From assembly GCA_025966315.1 (NCBI GenBank), contig JAOPUZ010000051.1, positions 62,001 through 126,000 of the forward strand: DNA of 64,000 nt, read 5' to 3'. The position numbers and the translations under genes are program-made. Shown here piece by piece: positions 35,918-44,568 of this stretch. The notes under the pieces were generated by a model, which saw only the letters and a program-made list of their open reading frames with translations, had not been told where the DNA came from and did no database searches. How positions within the stretch are numbered: position 1 is the first letter of the stretch; each line of letters begins with the position of its first letter. This stretch comes from Frankiales bacterium. Its GTDB lineage: Bacteria; Actinomycetota; Actinomycetes; Mycobacteriales; Jatrophihabitantaceae.

Positions 35918-36940
35918 GTGCTGCACAATGGATCCACGGTGACGGTACGGGTCCCGGCAAAGATCAACATCGGGCTGCGGGTGGGCCCTCGGCGGCTCGA
36001 CGGGTATCACGGCCTGAGCACCGTCTATCACGCCGTCTCGCTGTACGACACGGTCAGCGTAAAGGCGGCCGACGCGATGCGCCTCACCCTTACCGGCCCG
36101 GAGTCGACCGGCCTGGCGGCCGACGACACCAACTTGGCCTGGCAGGCCGCGCGGTTGCTGGCCGAGCACCTTGCGGTTCCGAAGCCCGGCGCAATTTCGA
36201 AGCCCGGTGCAATTTCGAAGCCCGGATTCGACCTGCACATCGACAAGCAAATACCGGTCGCCGCCGGTCTGGCCGGTGGATCGGCCGACGCCGCAGGAGC
36301 GTTGCTGGCGTGTCACGAGCTGTGGGGCTTGGATTTGGATGCGATCGAACTATCCGGGCTGGCCGCGCAGCTCGGCAGCGACGTGCCGTTCGCCGTGCAC
36401 GGCGGAACCATGCTCGGGTCCGGCCGGGGCGAGACCGTCCGGCCAATAGCGGTCGGCGGCAGCTGGACCTGGGTGCTGGCGCTGGCCGCGGGATCGCTGT
36501 CCACGCCAGCCGTTTACGCCGAGCTGGATCGGCAACGCGCGTCGGCGCAGACCGCTTCGGCGACCGGCTCACCCAGCGCCGAGCCGGCCGCGGAGTCCGA
36601 CGCGCCGGCGCCAGAATCCGACGCGACGGTGCTGGCCGCGCTCGCCCGGGGCGACACCGACGGCCTCAGCGCGGCGGCGGGCGCCATGAACGATCTGCAG
36701 GCCGCCGCCGTGGCACTCGCCCCGTACCTCGAAGACACCTTGCGAGCTGGACGCGAGGCCGGGGCGCGCTTGGCCATGGTCTCCGGTTCCGGGCCGACCT
36801 GCGTATTTCTGGCCGAGGCCGGCACCGCCGAGCAGATCGCCGACCGGCTGCGTGCGCTGCCGCGGTGCCGCGCCGCCCTTGTGGTGACCGGCAACGCGCC
36901 GGTGCTGCCCGCTTGGCCGGCTGAACCCGGGCCGAGCTGA
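35918..36940 (+). CDS. ispE: 4-diphosphocytidyl-2-C-methyl-D-erythritol kinase
   Basis: This GHMP-family kinase of the MEP isoprenoid pathway phosphorylates CDP-ME at the 2-hydroxyl. Motifs: TVRVPAKINIGLRVG (catalytic Lys region), DGYHGLSTVYHAVSLYD, ATP loop PVAAGLAGGSADAAGALL, SDVPFAVHGGTMLGSGRGE, and C-terminal MVSGSGPTCVFL. The length is 340 residues from GTG 35918, the start matching the short N-terminus of mycobacterial IspE. Two low-complexity insertions are odd: a triplicated SKPGAI-type repeat, and a Ser/Ala/Glu/Pro stretch after the ELDRQR helix. The stop overlaps the ABC-F start (TGATG). Confidence 0.93.
   Translation: MLHNGSTVTVRVPAKINIGLRVGPRRLDGYHGLSTVYHAVSLYDTVSVKAADAMRLTLTGPESTGLAADDTNLAWQAARLLAEHLAVPKPGAISKPGAISKPGFDLHIDKQIPVAAGLAGGSADAAGALLACHELWGLDLDAIELSGLAAQLGSDVPFAVHGGTMLGSGRGETVRPIAVGGSWTWVLALAAGSLSTPAVYAELDRQRASAQTASATGSPSAEPAAESDAPAPESDATVLAALARGDTDGLSAAAGAMNDLQAAAVALAPYLEDTLRAGREAGARLAMVSGSGPTCVFLAEAGTAEQIADRLRALPRCRAALVVTGNAPVLPAWPAEPGPS
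36181..36229. repeat. 18-bp in-frame tandem repeat inside ispE
   Basis: The unit GAAGCCCGGYGCAATTTC occurs twice in full plus a 13-base partial third copy. It encodes KPGAIS units just before the substrate-binding strand FDLHIDKQIPV. Confidence 0.85.
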
Positions 36941-38745
36941 TGGCGAACCTGGTCAATCTGGAGAACGTCGGCAAGTCCTACGGCACGACGACCGTTCTGG
37001 AACAGGTCTCGCTCGGCATCGACGATTCCGACCAGATCGGCGTCGTCGGCCGTAACGGTGGCGGCAAATCCACGCTGCTGAACCTGATCACCGGCGCCGA
37101 GACGCCCGACACCGGACGGGTGACCCGTACCGGCGGCATCCGGATTGCCGCCGTCGACCAGCAGGGCCGGCTGCCGGCCGGGGCGACGGTGCGCGACATC
37201 GTCGTTGGCGACGCGGCCGAGCACGAGTGGGCCGGCGATGCCGCCGTTCGGCAGGTGCTCACCGGTCTGGGGCTGGCCGAACTGGGATTCGACACCGGTG
37301 TCGACCGGCTGTCCGGGGGCGAGCGACGCCGGGTCTCACTGGCCAGCGCCCTGGTGCAGGACGCCGAGTTGCTGATCCTCGATGAGCCCACCAACCACCT
37401 CGATGTCGAGGGTGTGACCTGGCTCGCCGACTACCTGACCAAGCGTCGCGGCGCACTGCTGGCGGTAACCCACGATCGCTGGTTCTTAGACGCTGTGTGC
37501 CGCCGGACCTGGGAGGTCACCGACGGCGGCGTCCGCGGCTTCGACGGCGGATACGCCGCCTACGTACTGGCCCGGGCCGAGCGTGAACGCCAGGCCGCCG
37601 CGAGCGAATCGCGCCGACTCAATCTGATGCGCAAGGAGCTGGCTTGGCTGCGCCGGGGGCCGCCCGCCCGGACGTCCAAGCCGCGGTTCCGGATCGACGC
37701 GGCCGAGGCCCTCATCGCCGACGTGCCCGAGGTCCGCAGCAAGACCACGCTGCAGGCGCTGTCCGCGCGACGGCTGGGGCGAAGCGTGTACGACGTCGAG
37801 AACGTCGACCTCTCGGTCGGCGGGGACGGCGAACGCAAGCAGCTGTTGCACGATGCGACCTGGCACGTCGGTCCGGGCGATCGGATCGGCATCATCGGCG
37901 TGAACGGATCCGGCAAGACCCACTTGCTGCGCCTGCTCACCGGCGAGTTGCAGCCGGACGCCGGGCGGGTCGGCATCGGCCAGACCGTGCGGGTCGGTTA
38001 CCTGTCCCAGAACGTCACCGAACTGCCGAGCACACTGCGAGTGATCGAGGCCGTGACCGAGGTGCGAACCACGGCGGAGCTGGGCGGGGTCGAGCTGTCG
38101 GCCGGGCAGTTGGCCGAGCGATTCGGCTTCGAAGGTCAACGCCAATGGACACCGGTTTCGGATCTGTCCGGCGGCGAGCGACGCCGGTTGCAGCTGTTGC
38201 GGTTACTGCTGGCCCAGCCGAACGTGCTGTTGCTGGACGAGCCGACCAACGATCTGGACACCGACACGCTGACCGCCCTGGAGGACCTGCTCGATTCGTG
38301 GGCCGGCACCCTGGTCGTCGTCAGCCACGACCGGTATTTCATCGAGCGGGTATGTGACTCGACCGTGGCGTTGCTCGGTGACGGCTCCATCGCGGCACTG
38401 CCCGGCGGCATCGAGGAATACCTGCAGCGCCGCGCGGCGCGGCCGGCCTCGTCGGCGACACTGACGCCGTCGGCACCGTCGGCGTCCGGGTCCAGCGAGA
38501 CCGCGGCTGAGGGCGAGGCGAGCCGCCAACCCCGGGGCGATCCACGCGCCGCCCGCAAAGAGATAAACCGGCTCGAGCGCGAGATCGCCCGGCTCGACAA
38601 ACGAGAAACGGCACTGCACGAGTCGATGGCCGACCATTCGACCGACTACGCACGGATCAGTGAGCTCGACGCCGAGTTGCGCGAAGTCCTACGAGCCAAG
38701 GACGAGGCCGAGTCGGCCTGGCTCGAACTCGCCACCGACGACTGA
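36940..38745 (+). CDS. ABC-F family ATPase
   Basis: This 601-residue soluble protein has two ABC cassettes and no membrane domain. Cassette 1 has Walker A GRNGGGKST, signature LSGGERRRVSLA and LILDEPTNHLD; cassette 2 has GVNGSGKTH, LSGGERRRLQLL and LLLDEPTNDLD. The linker carries the ABC-F arm, and the C-terminus is a charged coiled coil (RLEREIARLDKRETAL). ABC-F proteins act at the ribosomal E site in translation rescue or antibiotic protection; the close link to ispE suggests the housekeeping type. ATG 36940 overlaps the ispE stop. Confidence 0.93.
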   Translation: MANLVNLENVGKSYGTTTVLEQVSLGIDDSDQIGVVGRNGGGKSTLLNLITGAETPDTGRVTRTGGIRIAAVDQQGRLPAGATVRDIVVGDAAEHEWAGDAAVRQVLTGLGLAELGFDTGVDRLSGGERRRVSLASALVQDAELLILDEPTNHLDVEGVTWLADYLTKRRGALLAVTHDRWFLDAVCRRTWEVTDGGVRGFDGGYAAYVLARAERERQAAASESRRLNLMRKELAWLRRGPPARTSKPRFRIDAAEALIADVPEVRSKTTLQALSARRLGRSVYDVENVDLSVGGDGERKQLLHDATWHVGPGDRIGIIGVNGSGKTHLLRLLTGELQPDAGRVGIGQTVRVGYLSQNVTELPSTLRVIEAVTEVRTTAELGGVELSAGQLAERFGFEGQRQWTPVSDLSGGERRRLQLLRLLLAQPNVLLLDEPTNDLDTDTLTALEDLLDSWAGTLVVVSHDRYFIERVCDSTVALLGDGSIAALPGGIEEYLQRRAARPASSATLTPSAPSASGSSETAAEGEASRQPRGDPRAARKEINRLEREIARLDKRETALHESMADHSTDYARISELDAELREVLRAKDEAESAWLELATDD

Positions 38746-38773
38746 GCGTCGACGGGCCCGACCGGCCGCGGCG

Positions 38774-38817
38774 CTATTTTTCGCTATTCGTCAACGCCAC
38801 TATTTCGCTATTTCGTC
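38774..38817. repeat. AT-rich imperfect direct repeat between convergent genes
   Basis: Two copies of a CTATTT(TT)CGCTATT(T)CGTC unit lie between the ABC-F gene and the TetR gene; the second reaches into the last codons of the TetR gene. It stands out from the high-GC surroundings. Confidence 0.45.
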
Positions 38818-39437
38818 TGGCCTAGTTTCGGGTTGGCCTCGAGCCCTTTGAGGCCGTTCCAGCCTAGGTTTACCAGGTGCGCGGCCACTTCTTCGCGATC
38901 GGGCTTGCGCACCTCGAGCCACCATTGTCCGGTTAGCGCGACCATGCCGACCAGCATTTGGGCGTACATACCCGCCAGCTTGGGGTTCAGCTCGCGTTCG
39001 CCGAACTCACGAACGAGGATGTATTCGACCTGGCTGGCAATGTCATTGAGTAGCGTCGAGAACGTCCCGGTACTGGTAGCCACCGGTGAGTCGCGGACCA
39101 GGATACGGAAGCCGTCCGTTTCTTCTTCGATGTACGTCAGTAGCGCCAGCGCAGCCTGCTCGACCAGTGCGCGTGGATTATCGCCCGTCAGCGCCGAGGT
39201 GATCCGGTTCATCAGGCTGCGCATCTCGCGGTCGACCACTACCGCGTAGACGCCTTCCTTGCCGCCGAAGTGTTCGTAGACCACCGGCTTGGACACCCCG
39301 GCGCGAGCGGCAATCTCCTCCGTCGAGGTGGCCTCGAAACCCTTCTCGGCGAACAGCGCGCGGCCGACATCCAGCAATTGTTCGCGGCGCTGAGTGCCGG
39401 TCATCCGCACTCGGGGTCTGGGTTCGTCGGCTGCCAC
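38808..39437 (-). CDS. TetR family transcriptional regulator
   Basis: This 209-residue regulator has the TetR helix-turn-helix near residues 30-60: RREQLLDVGRALFAEKGFEA, then EEIAARAGVSKPVVYEHFGGKEGVY. The C-terminal ligand domain is helical with several Trp residues. GTG 39437 is preferred, with AGGA 7 bases upstream; the frame runs on to 39494. A TetR gene sits next to glmU in mycobacteria (Rv1019) and this one may be its counterpart. Possible targets include the nearby desaturase or itself; no operator was identified at its own start. It is divergent from kynA. Confidence 0.9.
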   Translation of the reverse strand: MAADEPRPRVRMTGTQRREQLLDVGRALFAEKGFEATSTEEIAARAGVSKPVVYEHFGGKEGVYAVVVDREMRSLMNRITSALTGDNPRALVEQAALALLTYIEEETDGFRILVRDSPVATSTGTFSTLLNDIASQVEYILVREFGERELNPKLAGMYAQMLVGMVALTGQWWLEVRKPDREEVAAHLVNLGWNGLKGLEANPKLGQTK

Positions 39438-39526
39438 CGTGCCATCCTGCACTACCCGCTCACAAAGCACCGGTTCGGCGCCGAGATCAGCCACCCCGCG
39501 ACCGGCCGCGGGAGCATCATGGCGCT

Positions 39527-40402
39527 ATGGACATTCCCGCGGTCAGCGACGACCCGCTCGCCACCCCGGCCGCCCCGGCCGCCCCGACGTTGGAGTACGC
39601 CGGGCGTACGCCGTACGTGTCCTACACCGATGCCGACGTGCTGGCCGGGTTGATTCATCCGCAGACGGCAGAGCCCCTCGAAGTGACGTTCATCGTGGCG
39701 ACCCAGATCATGGAGCTGCATTTTCAGCTGCTCATTCACGAGTGGCGGCGATGCGTCGATCGCCTCGCCGCCGGCGACGTGACCGAGGCCCGAGCCGGGT
39801 TGCGGCGCTCGGCAGTGGTGCAGGATTCGTTGATTTCGTCCTGGCAGTTGCTCGAACCGATGTCAGTCGTCCAGTACAACCGGTTCCGGCGCTCACTCGG
39901 TAAGGCCTCGGGCTTCCAGTCCTTCGCGTACCGGCAGGTCGAGTTCCTACTCGGCGCCAAGAACGCGCACATGCTGCACCCCCACGTTGGCATGCCTGAG
40001 ATCCACGCCGCCGTGCAGCAGAGTTTCGAGTCCCCGTCCGTTTACGACGCCGCGGTCGAACTGCTGGCCCGGCGAGGTTTGCCGGTACCGGCATCGGTGC
40101 TCAACCGGGACCACGGCGTCGAGCATGATTCGCCCGACCCGGGCCTGGTGGAGTGCTGGCGGTTGGTCTACACGGCCACTGCCGACGGCGAGGCCGGCGC
40201 GACTGAACTCAGCGGCTTGGCCGACGAGCTGACCGCGGTCGCCGAGCGTCACTCGACCTGGCGATTCGTGCACTACACGGCCGTCCGCCGGATTCTCGGC
40301 GCTAAACCAGGCACCGGCGGTTCCGCTGGCCTGGCGTGGCTCAAACGGGCCGTCGACACACCGATCTTCGCCGAGCTGTGGCAGGTCCGCGATGTCCTCT
40401 GA
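39527..40402 (+). CDS. kynA: Tryptophan 2,3-dioxygenase
   Basis: This 291-residue heme enzyme opens the indole ring of L-Trp to N-formylkynurenine. Motifs: MELHFQLLIHEW with the active-site His, FRRSLGKASGFQSFAYRQVEFLLG, the heme-axial His in WRFVHYTAVRRILGAKPGTGG, and the C-terminal FAELWQVR. The N-terminal 20 residues are Ala/Pro-rich and variable. It overlaps kynU by 11 bases, forming a two-gene operon. No kynurenine formamidase gene is beside them, so that step must be encoded elsewhere or done by a promiscuous hydrolase. Confidence 0.93.
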   Translation: MDIPAVSDDPLATPAAPAAPTLEYAGRTPYVSYTDADVLAGLIHPQTAEPLEVTFIVATQIMELHFQLLIHEWRRCVDRLAAGDVTEARAGLRRSAVVQDSLISSWQLLEPMSVVQYNRFRRSLGKASGFQSFAYRQVEFLLGAKNAHMLHPHVGMPEIHAAVQQSFESPSVYDAAVELLARRGLPVPASVLNRDHGVEHDSPDPGLVECWRLVYTATADGEAGATELSGLADELTAVAERHSTWRFVHYTAVRRILGAKPGTGGSAGLAWLKRAVDTPIFAELWQVRDVL

Positions 40403-41642
40403 CCACACCCGATTCGCACCGCTGCGAGCGGCGGCCGTGGTCGCGGACGCTGACGATCCGCTGGCTGGCTGCCGGGCGAGGTTCGCCTTGCCGGACAACG
40501 TGATCTACCTCGACGGCAACTCGCTCGGCGCGATGCACCGGGACGTGCCGGACGCGCTGGCCGACGGGCTCGGCCGGCAGTGGTCGCGTGACCTGATCGG
40601 TTCCTGGAACAGCAATGGCTGGTGGCGGCTGCCAGCCGTCCTGGGCGACCGGATCGGCACCCTGATCGGCGCCGCATCGGGCCAGGTGATCTGTGGCGAC
40701 TCCACGTCGGTCCAGGCGTTCCAGGCGTTGCTGGGCGCGGCCCGGCTTCGTCCCGACCGTCGCCTGCTCGTGATCGACCGAGGCTTTCCGACCGATCAGT
40801 ATCTGGCCGACAGCGTGGCCCGCCTGCTCGGTCTCGACGTCATCCGGATCGAGCCGGACGGGCTCACCGATGAGCTGGCGCGCCGGGCCGCCGTGGTGTC
40901 CTTCAGCCTGGTCGACTACCGCAGCGGCGAGTTGTTCGACGCCGCCGCGATCACCAACCGAGTGCACCGCGGTGGCGCGTTGATGCTCTGGGATCTCAGC
41001 CACGCCGCCGGTGCGCTGCCGGTGGAACTGGACGCGATCGAGGCCGATCTGGCCATCGGCTGTACGTACAAATATCTCAACGGCGGCCCGGGCGCGCCGG
41101 CGTATCTCTACGTCGCCCGCCGGCTGATCGGCCAACTGGACCTGCCGTTGACGGGCTGGCACGGGCATCAGCAGCCGTTCGGATTGACCGAATCGTACGA
41201 ACCGGCCGCCTCGATCGAACGGGGACGGATCGGCACTCCCCCGATCCTGTCGATGCTCGCGCTGCAGGCCGGGTTGCGCGGCTTCGACGAGGCATCGATC
41301 AGCCAGCTCCGTCGAAAATCGTTGGCCCTGACCGCGCGGGTGATCGAGTTCGCCGATGAATGGCTGACCGACTTCGGAGTCGAAGTGGCCACGCCACGGC
41401 AACCGGAGCGTCGTGGATCGCAGATTGCGCTGCGCAGCCCGCATGCCTATCCGATCAGCCAGGCGCTAATCGCCCGAGGCGTCATCGGGGACTTCCGCGA
41501 GCCCGATCTGCTCCGGCTGGGATTCGCGCCGCTGTACCTGAGCCATTCCGATGTGGTGCAGGCCATGACCGAGCTGTGGCAGGTGCTCGATTCACAGGAC
41601 TATCTCGACGAACGGTTCCAGCATCGACTGGCGGTGACCTGA
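40392..41642 (+). CDS. kynU: Kynureninase
   Basis: This 416-residue PLP enzyme cleaves kynurenine to anthranilate and alanine. Family motifs are IYLDGNSLGAMH, ICGDSTSVQAFQALL, MLWDLSHAAGALPVEL, and the Schiff-base Lys227 in GCTYKYLNGGPGAPA, followed by GWHGHQQPFG. Its start overlaps kynA by 11 bases. With kynA it gives the front part of tryptophan catabolism; no anthranilate-degrading or NAD-synthesis genes are adjacent. A strong palindrome begins 6 bases after the stop. Confidence 0.95.
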   Translation: MSSDHTRFAPLRAAAVVADADDPLAGCRARFALPDNVIYLDGNSLGAMHRDVPDALADGLGRQWSRDLIGSWNSNGWWRLPAVLGDRIGTLIGAASGQVICGDSTSVQAFQALLGAARLRPDRRLLVIDRGFPTDQYLADSVARLLGLDVIRIEPDGLTDELARRAAVVSFSLVDYRSGELFDAAAITNRVHRGGALMLWDLSHAAGALPVELDAIEADLAIGCTYKYLNGGPGAPAYLYVARRLIGQLDLPLTGWHGHQQPFGLTESYEPAASIERGRIGTPPILSMLALQAGLRGFDEASISQLRRKSLALTARVIEFADEWLTDFGVEVATPRQPERRGSQIALRSPHAYPISQALIARGVIGDFREPDLLRLGFAPLYLSHSDVVQAMTELWQVLDSQDYLDERFQHRLAVT

Positions 41643-41647
41643 AACCG

Positions 41648-41695
41648 GAAAGTCCTACTGTCACGGCCCTATGGCGCCGTGACAGTAGGACTTTC
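41648..41695. terminator. Perfect 20-bp hairpin, copy A of a dispersed palindrome
   Basis: The arms GAAAGTCCTACTGTCACGGC and its exact reverse complement flank the 8-base loop CCTATGGC, between convergent kynU and desaturase genes. The same element recurs at 46680-46727. No T tract follows. It may be a bidirectional terminator or a mobile REP-like palindrome. Confidence 0.7.
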
Positions 41696-41710
41696 GGTGC
41701 CGTGGCGAAG

Positions 41711-42718
41711 TTAACGGCTCAGTTCGGTGGCTCGCTTGGCGGCGAGCTTGTCGAAGCGATCCCGCTTGGGCCAGCGCACGTCCGTGGCCCAGCCCAGCTT
41801 CTCGAACAACCTGATCATGCGAGCCGAAATGTCGATCTGACCGCGATCCACGCCGTGCCGAGCGCAGGTCGGGTCCGCGTGGTGGCTGTTGTGCCAGGAT
41901 TCGCCGAAGCTCAGGATGGCCAGCGGCCAGAAGTTGGCCGACTTGTCACGCGAGGAGTACGGCCGGTCGCCGATCATGTGGCAGATCGAGTTGATGGACC
42001 AGGTCACGTGGTGCAAGACGCACAACCGCACGAGCGAGGCCCAGAAGAACGCGCTGAGGGCGCCGGCCCAAGACCAGGTGATCAGTCCGCCGAGTACGGG
42101 TGGGGCGAGCAGGGTGAAGGCAACCAGCGTGGGGAAATGCTTCTCGACTCGGACCAGGTCCGGATCGGCTAACAGATCCGGCGTGTACTTGGCCCGGTTG
42201 GTGTGTTCCAGATCGAACAGCCAGCCGACGTGGGCGAACCAGAAACCCTTGATCAGCCCGGACAGCGATTCGCCGAAGCGCCACGGCGAGTGCGGGTCGC
42301 CTTCGCGATCGGAGAACGCATGATGGCGGCGATGGTCGGCGACCCAGCGGATGACCGGTCCCTCGATCGCCAGCGTGCCGGCCATCGCGAGGTAGATCTT
42401 GAGCGCCCGGTTCGCCTTGAACGAGCCGTGCGTGAAGTAACGGTGGAACCCGACCGTGATGCCGGTGCCCGATATCACGTAGAAAACAAGGGTCAAGACG
42501 ATGTCGGTCCATCCGATGCCCCAGCCCCAGGCCAGCGGGATCGCGGCGATCAGCGCGATGAACGGCACCACGACGAACAGGTACAAAGCGAACTGCTCGG
42601 CGTAGCCTTTGCGTCCGTCGATCATCGGCTTCGTGTTCGGCTCAGCCTGACGCAAGGCCTCGTCACGGTCGGCAATGTCGCGGTCAGCGGCATTGCCGCT
42701 CGGGTCGAGGAGGGTCAT
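41711..42718 (-). CDS. Acyl-CoA (stearoyl-CoA) delta-9 desaturase
   Basis: This 335-residue membrane di-iron enzyme introduces a cis double bond into acyl-CoA. The three histidine boxes are HRYFTH, HRRHH and HNSHH, with four hydrophobic segments between and around them (YLFVVVPFIALIAAIPLAW and others). ATG 42718 has AGGAAGA 8 bases upstream; the frame is open to 42772 without further similarity. Direct repeats 70-100 bases upstream may be an operator. It sets membrane fluidity together with an electron donor encoded elsewhere. Confidence 0.92.
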   Translation of the reverse strand: MTLLDPSGNAADRDIADRDEALRQAEPNTKPMIDGRKGYAEQFALYLFVVVPFIALIAAIPLAWGWGIGWTDIVLTLVFYVISGTGITVGFHRYFTHGSFKANRALKIYLAMAGTLAIEGPVIRWVADHRRHHAFSDREGDPHSPWRFGESLSGLIKGFWFAHVGWLFDLEHTNRAKYTPDLLADPDLVRVEKHFPTLVAFTLLAPPVLGGLITWSWAGALSAFFWASLVRLCVLHHVTWSINSICHMIGDRPYSSRDKSANFWPLAILSFGESWHNSHHADPTCARHGVDRGQIDISARMIRLFEKLGWATDVRWPKRDRFDKLAAKRATELSR

Positions 42719-42790
42719 CAGCGGTGTCTTCCTGTCGCTTAAGGCGGGCACGACCGCCGGTGTAGCCAACAATCGTTGTTTAGGTTGGAC

Positions 42791-42815
42791 TTACCTACGG
42801 TAGCGTAACCTACGG
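42791..42815. promoter_or_regulatory. Direct repeats upstream of the desaturase
   Basis: TTACCTACGG (42791-42800) and TAACCTACGG (42806-42815) are spaced 15 bases apart, start to start, bounded by TTAC and GTAA half-sites. It is a candidate binding site for a lipid-responsive regulator of the desaturase. Confidence 0.4.
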
Positions 42816-42928
42816 ATAAGTAACTTTGGCAGTCCTCGCCGCGAAATTCTGACGGCTCGAGAGTGGGTAGTCTGTCCGTGCTCGATCGGCACGGCACCAG
42901 CCAGCCACGACTCCGTGGTCCGATCCAG

Positions 42929-43001
42929 TGGGGGATGGGGTAATCGGCAGCCCGCCGGCCTTTGGAGCCGTGCAGTCTCGGTTCGAGTCCGAGTCCCCCA
43001 G
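42929..43001 (+). tRNA. tRNA-Gln (anticodon TTG)
   Basis: The 73-base cloverleaf has acceptor TGGGGGA pairing with TCCCCCA, D-arm GGG/CCC, anticodon loop CTTTGGA with TTG at 42962-42964, T-arm CTCGG-TTCGAGT-CCGAG, and discriminator G43001. The following CA suggests that CCA is not fully encoded. It decodes CAA. It lies 37 bases upstream of glmU. Confidence 0.93.
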
Positions 43002-43026
43002 CAGTGCCTATCTCGTCCGCGCGGGA

Positions 43027-43032
43027 TAGGCT
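43027..43032 (+). promoter_or_regulatory. -10 hexamer TAGGCT for leaderless glmU
   Basis: TAGGCT is followed by six bases (CCCGGC) and GTG 43039. It lies 25 bases after the tRNA-Gln 3' end, so glmU-prs can have its own promoter separate from the tRNA. Confidence 0.6.
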
Positions 43033-43038
43033 CCCGGC

Positions 43039-44568
43039 GTGACTGAGTCGCATACGGTGCAGGCGACGACGACGCCGACGCCGCTGCATGTGATAGTGCT
43101 GGCCGCGGGTGAAGGTACCCGCATGAAATCCCACGCTTTGCCGAAGGTTCTGCACGGGTTTGCCGGTCGGACCTTGCTGGGTCACGTGGTGGCCGCCCTG
43201 GAGCCGCTGGCCGCGGACGCGACCCTGGTCGTCGTCGGCCATCGCCGGGGCGAGGTCAGCGATCATCTGGCCGAGATCGCACCGGCCAGCATCCCGGTCG
43301 TCCAAGAAGAGCAATTGGGTACCGGCCACGCGGTCGCGCTGGCGTTGGACTATCTGCCCGCGACCGGCAACGGCACCGTACTGGTACTGCCCGGCGACGC
43401 TCCGCTGATCCGCACCGAGACGCTGACCGCGCTACTGCAACGTCATCAGGCGTCCGGGGCCGCCGTCACCCTGCTCACCAGCAATGCCCCCGACCCCACC
43501 GGCTACGGCCGGGTCCTGCGGGTGGGCGGCACTGCCGACGCAGTCGCCCGGGTGGTCGAACATGCCGACGCCACCGATGCCGAGCGGGCAATCACCGAGG
43601 TGTCCGCGCTGGTGTACGCCTTCGACGAAACGCTGTTGCGTGACGCCGTCGCCAAACTGTCCAACGACAACGCCCAGGGCGAGCACTACCTGCCCGACGT
43701 AGTCCGCATCCTGGTCACGGCCGGCCAGCCGGCCATCGCGGTGCTGGCGCCCGCGTCGGAGACGGCCGGCGTGAACGACCGAGTACAGCTCGCCGCCGCG
43801 CACCGGGTCTACAACGACCGCCTGGTCGAGATGCACATGCGCAACGGGGTGAGCATCGTCGATCCCGCGACCGCCTGGTTCGACGTCGGAGTCAAGCTGG
43901 CCGCGGACGTGACGATCGAGCCCAACGTCCAGCTCAAAGGGGTCACCTCCGTCGGGCGCGGTTCGGTCATCGGGCCGGACGTCACGCTGACCGACACCTC
44001 GGTCGGACAGGGCACCACTCTGGACCGGGTCGTGGCGCGATCGTCCGTGATCGGCAACGACGTGACCGCCGGACCGTTTGCGTATCTGCGGCCAGACACC
44101 GTCCTCAGGGACGGCGTGCACATCGGGACGTACGTCGAGCTGAAGAACTCCGAGGTCGGCGTCGGATCGAAGGTCCCGCACCTGACCTACGTCGGCGACG
44201 CCACCATCGGCGAGCAGAGCAACATCGGAGCCGCCACCGTCTTCGTCAATTACGACGGCGTGCACAAGCACCGTTCGGTCATCGGCAATCACGCTCGGAC
44301 CGGTGCCGACAACATGTTCGTAGCACCGGTAACCGTCGGCGACGGCGCGTACACCGCGGCCGGGTCGGTCATCACGGAAGACGTGCCCGCGGGTGCGATG
44401 GCGGTCGGCCGGGCGCGGCAACGCAATATCGCCGGTTGGGTGCTGCGCCGCCGCGCCGGCACCAAAGCGGCCGACGCGGCGCTGGCGGCCGGTGCCCGCG
44501 AGGATGACACGGCAGCTGCGCAATCCGATCCGACGACGAGTTCACCAGGTAGCGAGGGGCGCGGATGA
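43039..44568 (+). CDS. glmU: Bifunctional GlcNAc-1-P uridyltransferase / GlcN-1-P acetyltransferase
   Basis: This 509-residue enzyme makes UDP-GlcNAc, the precursor of peptidoglycan and of the amino sugars of the polysaccharide locus. The N-terminal uridyltransferase has LAAGEGTRMKSHALPKVLH (seen from residue about 19) and GTGHAVALAL. The C-terminal left-handed beta-helix has KNSEVGVGSKVPHLTYVGDA, then IGAATVFVNYDGVHKHRS. The last 40 residues are Ala/Asp/Ser-rich. The stop overlaps prs as ATGA. The start is GTG 43039 from the leaderless promoter signal. Confidence 0.96.
   Translation: MTESHTVQATTTPTPLHVIVLAAGEGTRMKSHALPKVLHGFAGRTLLGHVVAALEPLAADATLVVVGHRRGEVSDHLAEIAPASIPVVQEEQLGTGHAVALALDYLPATGNGTVLVLPGDAPLIRTETLTALLQRHQASGAAVTLLTSNAPDPTGYGRVLRVGGTADAVARVVEHADATDAERAITEVSALVYAFDETLLRDAVAKLSNDNAQGEHYLPDVVRILVTAGQPAIAVLAPASETAGVNDRVQLAAAHRVYNDRLVEMHMRNGVSIVDPATAWFDVGVKLAADVTIEPNVQLKGVTSVGRGSVIGPDVTLTDTSVGQGTTLDRVVARSSVIGNDVTAGPFAYLRPDTVLRDGVHIGTYVELKNSEVGVGSKVPHLTYVGDATIGEQSNIGAATVFVNYDGVHKHRSVIGNHARTGADNMFVAPVTVGDGAYTAAGSVITEDVPAGAMAVGRARQRNIAGWVLRRRAGTKAADAALAAGAREDDTAAAQSDPTTSSPGSEGRG

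Noticed and set aside
35752-36924. 390-codon frame overlapping ispE
   Set aside because: It is Arg/Gly-rich without motifs, while IspE in the other phase has all kinase motifs.
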